In this document: positions 1-5,379 of the stretch, one piece after another | Position numbering within the stretch: the stretch's first letter is position 1 | Layout of the letters: every line of letters starts with the position of its first letter | Source: Bordetella parapertussis | GTDB taxonomy: Bacteria > Pseudomonadota > Gammaproteobacteria > Burkholderiales > Burkholderiaceae_C | Assembly: GCA_945900685.1 (NCBI GenBank) | Contig: CAMDJS010000105.1 | Location: 1 to 7,166 of the forward strand | Length of the DNA stretch: 7,166 nucleotides | Direction of reading: 5' to 3' | Notes under the pieces: generated by a model | Databases searched by the model: none | The model's input: the letters and a program-made list of their open reading frames with translations, nothing else | Told to the model about the DNA's origin: nothing | Position numbers and translations under genes: made by a program

Positions 1-1133
1 CACACATCAGCGGGAGCCCCAAGGGTTAAACCACCCCGATCGGGCAGTCCTAAAAGCGCGGCGGGTGCACTGGTAATCACCTGCAAGGCACGCAGTTTGT
101 CTACCTGACTTTGTGCCGCCCATTTCAGGCTGGCGCTCAGCAATAACTCCAAACCTGTGGCCCCTGGCTCAGCTTGTGCAAACGGCAAAGCCTTGGCGTC
201 GCCCTCGACAGGTGTGTGATCTGACACCAAAATATCAATGGTGCCATCGGCCAAACCCTGACGCAGGGCTTCACGGTCACGCTGTTGCCGCAGCGGCGGG
301 GTCAATCGAGCCCGCGTATCAAAGTACCCAATATCTGCATCGGTGAAATGCAGGTTATGGATACTGATATCACAAGACAATGGCAGCCCTTCAGCCTTGG
401 CCGCACGAACCAAGGCTACACCTGCTGAACTTGAGAGTTTGCTCACGTGAACGCGTGCACCAGTCATGCGCATGAGGTCAATATAGGTATGCAGTGCAAT
501 GGTCTCGGCCGCCGCTGGCACGCCACTCAAACCCATGCGGGTAGCCAAGGGTCCGCTGGCAACAATACCTTTGCCTAGGTAGCTGTCTTGTGCTCTGAGC
601 CAAATAGCATAACCAAAGGTCGCTGCATATTGCATGGCACGTTGCAGGCTCTGGGTGTTCGAAATAGCGTACTCTGCTTGCGTGAACCCGACACAGCCCG
701 CTTGGGTTAACTCGACCATGGGGGTCAACACCTCACCCTGAAGACCACGCGTCAATGCGCCTAAGGGGTAAACATTGGCCAGGTGCAGCCGCTTGGCACG
801 AAACTGCAACATCTCCACCAAGCCGGGTTCATCAAGCACCGGTTGGGTGTCTGGCAAACACACCACGCTGGTGACACCCCCCGCTACCGCGGCAGTTAAC
901 TCGCTCTCTAGCATGCCTTCGTGTTCATGGCCGGGTTCGCCAAGGCGAGCACAGGCATCCACCAAGCCAGGGATGACCCAGCAGTTTGAAGCGTCAATTT
1001 GCTTATCCGCATGAAAGTCTTTGGAGACTTGGCCCATGGCCACCACTTTGCCGTCGGCGATCGCCAAATCGGCCTTGGCGTCAAAGCCACTTGCGGGGTC
1101 AAGCAGATGACCGTTATGAATCAAAATTTTCAT
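1..1133 (-). CDS. pyrC': Non-catalytic dihydroorotase-like protein (PyrC' subunit), 3' end cut by the window edge
   Basis: The protein starts MKILIHNG at an ATG that overlaps the pyrB stop (ATGA); 377 residues are visible, so about 50 of the usual ~425 are missing. The overall fold is amidohydrolase/class I dihydroorotase: an N-terminal beta-sandwich start, PGLVD (55-59), a TG-rich helix region near 224, SDHTP (304-308) and the late GLPDRG motif (362-367). The catalytic signature is lost. The usual DxHVHxREPG reads [10 protein letters not shown] (59-68), so both metal-binding His are Cys and Arg and the substrate-binding Arg is Gly. The usual PNT reads PDT (94-96), the His of HAED is Arg180, and the His of HVS is Lys232. 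In Pseudomonas such a PyrC' does not catalyse the reaction but is needed to assemble PyrB into active aspartate carbamoyltransferase; the same cytosolic role is inferred here. An AGGGA ribosome binding site lies 8-9 bases upstream. Confidence 0.93.
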   Translation of the reverse strand, partial: MKILIHNGHLLDPASGFDAKADLAIADGKVVAMGQVSKDFHADKQIDASNCWVIPGLVDACARLGEPGHEHEGMLESELTAAVAGGVTSVVCLPDTQPVLDEPGLVEMLQFRAKRLHLANVYPLGALTRGLQGEVLTPMVELTQAGCVGFTQAEYAISNTQSLQRAMQYAATFGYAIWLRAQDSYLGKGIVASGPLATRMGLSGVPAAAETIALHTYIDLMRMTGARVHVSKLSSSAGVALVRAAKAEGLPLSCDISIHNLHFTDADIGYFDTRARLTPPLRQQRDREALRQGLADGTIDILVSDHTPVEGDAKALPFAQAEPGATGLELLLSASLKWAAQSQVDKLRALQVITSAPAALLGLPDRGGLTLGAPADV

Positions 1134-2092
1134 GCATCATTCCCTGCAACGATAGACATCACCGCCATACGCACAGCGATACCGAAAGTCACCTGATTCA
1201 AAATCACACTTTGCGGACCATCGACCACCGCCGATTCAATTTCTACGCCTCTGTTGATAGGTCCAGGGTGCATGACGATGGCATCGGGTTTGGCGGCTTG
1301 CAGCCTGACAGTTGTCAAGCCGAAATTTTTGAAATATTCCTGACTAGAGGGAAGCAAAGCACCGCTCATGCGCTCGTTTTGTAAGCGCAAAGCGATGACC
1401 ACATCACAGTCACGAATACCTTCTTCAAGGTTGTGAAAAACCTTCACGCCAAGTTGAGACAAGTCCGAAGGCATTAACGTGAGAGGACCCACAACGCGAA
1501 CCTCAGCACACCCTAAAGTGGTGAATGCATGAATATCTGACCGAGCCACGCGGGAATGCAAAACATCCCCCACGATTGCCACACGCAAGTTGGCAAAGTC
1601 CTTTTTAAAGTGACGAATGGTGTAGGCATCCAGCAAACCCTGGGTAGGGTGCGCATGGCGTCCGTCTCCTGCGTTAATGACATGCACATGGGGAGCCACA
1701 TGCTCGGCAATCAGGTAAGGAGCGCCAGACTCGCCGTGGCGAACCACAAAAATCTCAGCAGCCATAGCACTCAAGTTGGCAATGGTGTCTAGCAAGGTCT
1801 CGCCCTTGCTGGCTGAAGAACGGGCGATATCCAGATTGAACACATCTGCACTGAGTCTTTTGGCAGCAATTTCAAAAGTGGTTCGGGTTCGAGTGCTGTT
1901 TTCAAAAAAAAGATTAAAAACCGACTTACCTCTCAAAAGAGGTACTTTCTTGACATCGCGGTCACTCAGCGAAACAAACTGTGTGGCCGTATCCAAAATA
2001 TGTGTCAGGATCTCACGCGACAGGCCTTCGGTCGACAGCAGATGAATGAGTTCGCCGTTTTTATTCAGTTGTGGGTTGCGTTTGTACAGCAT
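1130..2092 (-). CDS. pyrB: Aspartate carbamoyltransferase catalytic subunit
   Basis: This 320-residue protein has the normal length of an ATCase catalytic chain. It joins carbamoyl phosphate and L-aspartate to give N-carbamoyl-L-aspartate, the first committed step of de novo pyrimidine synthesis, in the cytosol. Visible motifs in order: STRTRT (66-71), the carbamoyl-phosphate loop; SKGET (95-99), with the mobile-loop lysine supplied to the neighbouring subunit; RHG (118-120); HPTQ (148-151); RVARS (181-185); LRLQNER (235-241), the aspartate-binding segment; [10 protein letters not shown] (275-284). All expected active-site residues appear intact. The ATG start is supported by a GGAGG box 8 bases upstream. 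It follows pyrR with a 3-base gap and its stop overlaps the pyrC' start by 4 bases. No pyrI regulatory subunit is present, consistent with a PyrB–PyrC' type enzyme. Codons 50-63 hold a hairpin and T-rich runs, described under findings. Confidence 0.98.
   Translation of the reverse strand: MLYKRNPQLNKNGELIHLLSTEGLSREILTHILDTATQFVSLSDRDVKKVPLLRGKSVFNLFFENSTRTRTTFEIAAKRLSADVFNLDIARSSASKGETLLDTIANLSAMAAEIFVVRHGESGAPYLIAEHVAPHVHVINAGDGRHAHPTQGLLDAYTIRHFKKDFANLRVAIVGDVLHSRVARSDIHAFTTLGCAEVRVVGPLTLMPSDLSQLGVKVFHNLEEGIRDCDVVIALRLQNERMSGALLPSSQEYFKNFGLTTVRLQAAKPDAIVMHPGPINRGVEIESAVVDGPQSVILNQVTFGIAVRMAVMSIVAGNDA
1904..1944 (-). other. Hairpin followed by U-rich tracts inside early pyrB (possible pause or attenuation site)
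   Basis: On the coding strand a perfect 7-bp stem (TACCTCT / AGAGGTA, positions 1944-1938 and 1933-1927) with a TTTG loop is followed after 6 bases by T5 (1920-1916), AATC, and T8 (1911-1904). The structure lies over codons 50-63. It resembles an intrinsic terminator with a displaced U-tract; function is not shown. Confidence 0.4.
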
Positions 2093-2095
2093 GGG

Positions 2096-2596
2096 CTAGC
2101 CCTCCAATGAAAACGCAAATTGGCCTTGGCTGTCTTGCTTCAAGCGCAAGGTCTGCTCTGCAGGCAAAGTCACATGGGTCACTGCAATATCAGCCTGAAT
2201 GGGCAACTCACGTCCTGAACGGTCAACCAGCACCGCCAAATGAACCGCTTTGGGACGACCATAGTCAAACAATTCATTGACCACAGCGCGTATGGTGCGT
2301 CCGGTGAAAAGCACGTCGTCAATCAACCAAATGACAGCGCCTTCCACCTCGAACGGCAGTTTGGTCGCAATGCTTTCTGCCATCCCACGCTTGGAAAAAT
2401 CATCTCTGTGCAAAGACGAGGACACGATACCAAAGGGAACTTGTCTGGCCAAGTCATGATGTAAACGCTCAGCCAACCAAGCGCCACCCGAGGTGATGCC
2501 GACCAAATGCGCTTCAGGTACAAGCGTGTTTTGCAAGCTGATGAACAACTGCTGGTAAAGCGTTTGTGCATCTAGTGATGAATAGTCAGTAATCAT
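2096..2596 (-). CDS. pyrR: PyrR: bifunctional pyrimidine regulator / uracil phosphoribosyltransferase
   Basis: The 166-residue protein is a type I phosphoribosyltransferase of the PyrR family. The PRPP-binding signature reads VIWLIDDVLFTGRT (88-101), with the acidic pair D93-D94. LVGITSGGAW (31-40) matches the family's loop near the N-terminus, and GRELPIQAD (128-136) is a PyrR hallmark. The family converts uracil and PRPP to UMP, and in Bacillus it also binds pyr mRNA to cause attenuation. The ATG at 2596 is chosen because its ATGA overlaps the yqgF stop and the protein then starts MITDYSSLDA at the usual length. A GTG at 2635 would add 13 residues inside yqgF and looks less likely. There is no good ribosome binding site, so translation probably depends on coupling to yqgF. 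No PyrR-type leader attenuator is visible upstream of the operon, so an RNA-binding role is unproven. Confidence 0.95.
   Translation of the reverse strand: MITDYSSLDAQTLYQQLFISLQNTLVPEAHLVGITSGGAWLAERLHHDLARQVPFGIVSSSLHRDDFSKRGMAESIATKLPFEVEGAVIWLIDDVLFTGRTIRAVVNELFDYGRPKAVHLAVLVDRSGRELPIQADIAVTHVTLPAEQTLRLKQDSQGQFAFSLEG
2101..2105 (-). promoter_or_regulatory. Ribosome binding site of pyrB
   Basis: The minus strand reads GGAGG, 8 bases before the pyrB ATG and inside the last codons of pyrR. It is the strongest Shine-Dalgarno match in the operon, which may let PyrB be made in excess of PyrR. Confidence 0.7.
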
Positions 2597-3012
2597 GGGT
2601 TCAGGCTTCGCAGAAATTGATCCAAAATGACACACGCAGAAGCTGCATCCACATCTACCGCGCCTTGGCTGCGTGCCTCGGTGGTCGAATAACGTTCATC
2701 TACCTCAAAGACTGGCAAGCTGTAGCGCCCACGCAGTTGCCTGGCAAATTTTTGTGCGTGAAGGGTGTTTTCGTGCGCTGCGCCATCGGGGTGGTAAGGC
2801 ACACCGACGACCAAAGCGTCAGGTTGCCACTCGTCTATGTGCTTGGTGATAGATGTCCAGCGTGCTTGGCCAGAGCCATGAACCGTGCCTTGTGGCTTGG
2901 CATGCCCCAGCAGGCGAGACGCATACGCTACGCCGGTGCGTTGTTGTCCAAAATCAAAAGCCAAAAAAGAGTGCAACTCGGTTGCTGCGGTTGGAGACAC
3001 CGCCAGACTCAC
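2593..3012 (-). CDS. yqgF: YqgF/RuvX-type putative pre-16S rRNA nuclease
   Basis: This is a 139-residue protein of the RNase H-like YqgF family (Holliday-junction resolvase-like), typically 135-160 residues. FLAFDFG (16-22) carries the first catalytic Asp, D20. LVVGVPYHPDG (67-77) is the second conserved strand and loop. FEVDERYST (102-110) carries the central acidic residues. D122 in VDAASACVILDQFL sits where the last catalytic Asp is expected. In E. coli the family is essential and acts in 5' maturation of 16S rRNA; this role is inferred. The GTG start at 3012 is preferred because it forms a GTGA overlap with the yqgE stop. A TTG at 3042 would add 10 residues and cannot be excluded. The stop overlaps the pyrR ATG by 4 bases. 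Placement between yqgE and pyrR is the same as in Pseudomonas. Confidence 0.93.
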   Translation of the reverse strand: MSLAVSPTAATELHSFLAFDFGQQRTGVAYASRLLGHAKPQGTVHGSGQARWTSITKHIDEWQPDALVVGVPYHPDGAAHENTLHAQKFARQLRGRYSLPVFEVDERYSTTEARSQGAVDVDAASACVILDQFLRSLNP

Positions 3013-3614
3013 GCGTGACCCGCCTGAGGTGAAAGCATCCAAGCTTGTAAACCTAAAAGAGCCAATGCACGGTCATATCGTTGATCGATGGGTGTGTCAA
3101 AAATCACCTGTGGATCGGCTTGCACTGTGAGCCAGCTGTTCTCCCCCAGTTCGGACTCCAGCTGTCCTTGCGCCCATGCCGAGTAGCCGAGGGTGATAAG
3201 CACACGTCTGGGACCAGCACCGGTGGACAAGGCTTCAAGCACATCTTTGGAGGTGGTCATCTCTAAGCCACCTGGAATACAAAGGGTTGAGGCATAAGCT
3301 GCCTCACTGGCTTCAGCAGCAGTCATGGTGTTGGACAGGGGCTCATGCAAAACAAATCCGCGTTCTGTGTGAACAGGGCCACCCTGAAAGACAGGGATTT
3401 CAACCAAATCAGAACGACCCAAATTGAGCTCAACCTTTTCGAACAGGTCTTGCATACGCAGGGTACTGGGTTTGTTGATAATCAAGCCCAAAGCACCTCG
3501 GTCGCTGTGCTCGCACATGTAAACCACGCTGCGATTGAATGATTCGTCCATCAAACCGGGCATGGCAATCAAAAAATGATGCGTCAGGTTGATGGGTTCG
3601 AAATCTTGAGTCAT
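3009..3614 (-). CDS. yqgE: UPF0301 family protein YqgE/AlgH
   Basis: The 201-residue protein has the family's characteristic blocks: FLIAMPGLMDESFNRSVVYM (14-33), the HSDRGALGLIINKP stretch (36-49), VFQGGPVHTERGFVLH (75-90), and LGYSAWAQGQLESELGENSW (142-161). There is no signal peptide or membrane segment, so it is probably cytosolic. The biochemical function of the family is not established; AlgH in Pseudomonas was linked to alginate expression. The ATG at 3614 is the only reasonable start. There is no Shine-Dalgarno in front of it, but a TAAAAT hexamer ends 6 bases upstream, so a leaderless message is possible. It is the first gene of the minus-strand operon and its stop overlaps the yqgF GTG start by 4 bases. 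It is divergent from the photolyase gene, with 22 bases between the ATG codons. Confidence 0.95.
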   Translation of the reverse strand: MTQDFEPINLTHHFLIAMPGLMDESFNRSVVYMCEHSDRGALGLIINKPSTLRMQDLFEKVELNLGRSDLVEIPVFQGGPVHTERGFVLHEPLSNTMTAAEASEAAYASTLCIPGGLEMTTSKDVLEALSTGAGPRRVLITLGYSAWAQGQLESELGENSWLTVQADPQVIFDTPIDQRYDRALALLGLQAWMLSPQAGHA

Positions 3615-3620
3615 TGGGTT

Positions 3621-3626
3621 ATTTTA
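3621..3626 (-). promoter_or_regulatory. Possible -10 box for the yqgE–pyr operon
   Basis: The minus strand reads TAAAAT (5 of 6 to TATAAT), with 6 bases before the yqgE ATG. A transcript from it would begin at or next to the start codon. No convincing -35 hexamer lies 16-18 bases upstream, inside the photolyase coding region, so this is tentative. Confidence 0.3.
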
Positions 3627-3630
3627 AAGG
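3626..3630 (+). promoter_or_regulatory. Ribosome binding site that decides the photolyase start
   Basis: AAAGG lies 6 bases before the ATG at 3637 but directly abuts the in-frame GTG at 3631. The spacing favours ATG 3637 as the start of the photolyase. Confidence 0.55.
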
Positions 3631-3636
3631 GTGAAT

Positions 3637-5121
3637 ATGAAGCCAAACTCTAGGGACTTTTTTGACCGATCTCTGGTGTGGTTTAGACGCGATTTACGCG
3701 CAGATGACCACACGGCACTGCACCACGCCCTGCTGCGAAGCAAGCAGGTTTTTTGCATCTTTATTTTTGACACTGCCATTCTTGAAAGCCTTCCACGCTA
3801 TGACCGTCGGGTGGCATTTATCCATGGCAGTTTGATCGATCTGGACCAGCAACTGCGCACGCTTTCAGGCGAAGAAGAGGCCGGACTTTTGGTGCGGCAT
3901 GGAGAACCGCTTACGTGTTTGCAGCAATTGGTCACCGAACTCGGCGTTCAAGCCGTCTTCACCCACCATGATGATGAACCTTATGCATTGACGCGGGATA
4001 CGACAGCCAAAGGTGTACTTGCCAACCAAGGCGTCGCCTTCGTCAGCTTCAAAGATCATGTGGTCTTTGAGCGAAGTGAAATCTTGACGCAAAACAGTCA
4101 GCCTTATGGTGTTTTCACCCCTTACAAAAACAACTGGTTGAAGAAAGTCACTGCGGCCGATTTGGCTGAAAAACACATCAAGCCTTCAGCCGGTCAACTT
4201 GCAGCCATACCTGCTGCTTTGCGTCGCCCCCTACCTAGCTTAGAAGACATTGGCTTTGAAACAGTCGATTTACCATCGCTACACATACAAGCTGGCACCA
4301 GCGGTGCACAGCTTTTGCTCAAAGACTTTGTCAAACGGATCAGCCAGTATCAGCAAACCCGCGATTTCCCCAGCGTGAAAGGACCGAGCTACCTGAGTGT
4401 GCATTTGCGCTTTGGTACGGTGTCAACCAGACGCTTAGCCCGACTGGCTTACCCTTTGGCAATAGAGGGGGATGCAGGTGCGCAAACATGGCTGGGCGAA
4501 TTGATTTGGCGCGATTTTTACCACCAAATATTGCACCACCATCCACGGGTTGTTAAACAATCATTTAAGCCTGTATACGACGCAATTGATTGGGAAACCG
4601 GCAAGGAAGCCAAACAATTGTTTGCCGCATGGTGTGAAGGGCGAACAGGCTATCCACTGGTCGATGCGGCCATGGCGCAAATCAACCAAACCGGCTATAT
4701 GCACAACCGCTTACGCATGGTGGTGGCCAGTTTCTTGGTGAAAGACTTGGGCATCGATTGGCGCTGGGGCGAACAGTATTTCGCTCAGCAACTGATCGAT
4801 TTTGATCTGGCTGCCAACAACGGCGGTTGGCAATGGGCCAGTTCCAGTGGCTGCGATGCTCAGCCTTACTTTCGTATCTTCAACCCCATCAGCCAAAGCG
4901 AAAAGTTTGATTCGCAGGGGAAATTTATTCGCCGCTACTTACCTCAACTTGCAGCGCTGCCCAACGACGCCATCCACGCACCTTGGTTGGCAAAGCCCTT
5001 GGTCTTGGAAGCGGCCAATGTCACGCTGGGCAAGACTTACCCACTGCCCATTGTTGACCACGCCAAGGCCCGCTTGAAAACCTTGATGCGTTACAGCGTG
5101 GTGAAAAGCAAGAGCGACTGA
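3637..5121 (+). CDS. phrB: Deoxyribodipyrimidine photo-lyase (class I CPD photolyase)
   Basis: The 494-residue protein has the usual class I photolyase length. It repairs UV-induced cyclobutane pyrimidine dimers using blue light and reduced FAD. The N-terminal alpha/beta antenna domain starts SLVWFRRDLR (12-21). The FAD domain contains RDFPSVKGPSYLSVHLRFG (242-260), GELIWRDFY (287-295) with the dimer-contacting Glu and Trp, GRTGYPLVDAAM (335-346), MHNRLRM (355-361), DFDLAANNGGWQWASS (388-403) with Asn394 near the flavin, and PYFRIFNP (410-417). The electron-transfer Trp triad appears complete as W319, W375 and W398; the segment between W319 and W332 is about 3 residues longer than in E. coli. 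The antenna cofactor cannot be assigned: the EPYxxxRD region (114-121) lacks the E. coli folate-contacting Asn/Glu pair by my alignment. GTG 3631 is an alternative start. It is divergent from yqgE and converges on rubredoxin. Confidence 0.97.
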   Translation: MKPNSRDFFDRSLVWFRRDLRADDHTALHHALLRSKQVFCIFIFDTAILESLPRYDRRVAFIHGSLIDLDQQLRTLSGEEEAGLLVRHGEPLTCLQQLVTELGVQAVFTHHDDEPYALTRDTTAKGVLANQGVAFVSFKDHVVFERSEILTQNSQPYGVFTPYKNNWLKKVTAADLAEKHIKPSAGQLAAIPAALRRPLPSLEDIGFETVDLPSLHIQAGTSGAQLLLKDFVKRISQYQQTRDFPSVKGPSYLSVHLRFGTVSTRRLARLAYPLAIEGDAGAQTWLGELIWRDFYHQILHHHPRVVKQSFKPVYDAIDWETGKEAKQLFAAWCEGRTGYPLVDAAMAQINQTGYMHNRLRMVVASFLVKDLGIDWRWGEQYFAQQLIDFDLAANNGGWQWASSSGCDAQPYFRIFNPISQSEKFDSQGKFIRRYLPQLAALPNDAIHAPWLAKPLVLEAANVTLGKTYPLPIVDHAKARLKTLMRYSVVKSKSD

Positions 5122-5136
5122 TGTAGCTGGTCGCCT
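5111..5136. terminator. Possible weak bidirectional terminator between photolyase and rubredoxin
   Basis: GCGAC (5114-5118) and GTCGC (5130-5134) form a perfect 5-bp stem across the 13-base convergent gap, extendable by AG/CT with one bulged base. The U-tracts are poor on both strands, so this is a weak candidate. Confidence 0.3.
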
Positions 5137-5308
5137 AGATTTGCACCATTTCAAAATCTTCCTTGCGCGCACCACACTCTGGGCAAGTCCAATTCATGGG
5201 CACTTGCTCCCAAGGCGTTCCTGGGGCTATACCCTCTTCAGGCGCTCCAGCGGCTTCATCGTAAATCCATCCACAAATCAAGCACATCCAAGTCTTGTTC
5301 ACAGTCAT
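5135..5308 (-). CDS. Rubredoxin
   Basis: This small gene encodes a complete 57-residue rubredoxin, a cytosolic one-iron electron carrier. The four iron ligands are in two typical knuckles: CLICGWIYD (C9, C12) and CPECGARKEDF (C42, C45). The conserved aromatic core residues (W7, Y16, W33, W40, F52) and the GIAPGTPWEQVP stretch (26-37) also fit. The ATG at 5308 gives the normal length; only a weak purine-rich sequence (AGAAAGAA) lies before it. Its stop is 13 bases from the photolyase stop on the other strand, and it is divergent from the ThiD-like gene. The electron-transfer partner cannot be read from the sequence; no alkane hydroxylase or rubredoxin reductase gene is in the window. Confidence 0.96.
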   Translation of the reverse strand: MTVNKTWMCLICGWIYDEAAGAPEEGIAPGTPWEQVPMNWTCPECGARKEDFEMVQI

Positions 5309-5333
5309 TTCTTTCTGGTTATTAAGGTAAAAC

Positions 5334-5345
5334 CCGCTAGAGCGG
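5334..5345. repeat. Short inverted repeat upstream of the ThiD-like gene (candidate operator)
   Basis: CCGCT-AG-AGCGG is a perfect 5-bp dyad with a 2-base centre, located in the middle of the 71-base divergent region. The centre is too short for an RNA hairpin of full length, so a protein-binding dyad is the more natural reading. It could also be chance. Confidence 0.35.
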
Positions 5346-5373
5346 TGGCATAGAATGAAGCAGATTCTATAGA
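5345..5373 (+). promoter_or_regulatory. Candidate promoter of the ThiD-like gene
   Basis: GTGGCA (5345-5350, 4 of 6 to TTGACA) and TATAGA (5368-5373, 4 of 6 to TATAAT) are 17 bases apart, and the -10 ends 6 bases before the ATG. An alternative -10, TAGAAT (5351-5356, 5 of 6), has no good -35. No Shine-Dalgarno precedes the ATG, so a leaderless message is possible. Confidence 0.35.
5350..5370. repeat. Inverted repeat ATAGAAT-N7-ATTCTAT upstream of the ThiD-like gene
   Basis: A perfect 7-bp inverted repeat with a 7-base spacer ends 9 bases before the ThiD-like ATG. The arms overlap two -10-like hexamers (TAGAAT and TATAGA), so a protein bound here would cover the promoter. Alternatively the transcript could fold into a hairpin. 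Confidence 0.45.
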
Positions 5374-5379
5374 TGGCAT

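Noticed and set aside
986..1384. Plus-strand open frame of 132 codons across the pyrC'/pyrB junction
   Set aside because: It is antisense to two clear genes and its translation shows no recognisable motif or compositional sense.
2597..2635. Upstream GTG start for pyrR adding 13 residues
   Set aside because: The extension lies inside yqgF, has no ribosome binding site and is not typical of PyrR; the ATG at 2596 gives the ATGA overlap and normal length.
2617..3018. Plus-strand open frame of 133 codons opposite yqgF
   Set aside because: The yqgF frame on the other strand has full family motifs and fits the operon; this frame does not.
3597..3625. TTCGAA-17-TATTTT as a firm photolyase promoter
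   Set aside because: Only 3 of 6 and 4 of 6 matches; too weak to list as a feature.
5309..5379. Thiamine (TPP) riboswitch or other structured leader before the ThiD-like gene
   Set aside because: The whole divergent region is 71 bases and shows none of the conserved TPP aptamer strings; there is not enough space.
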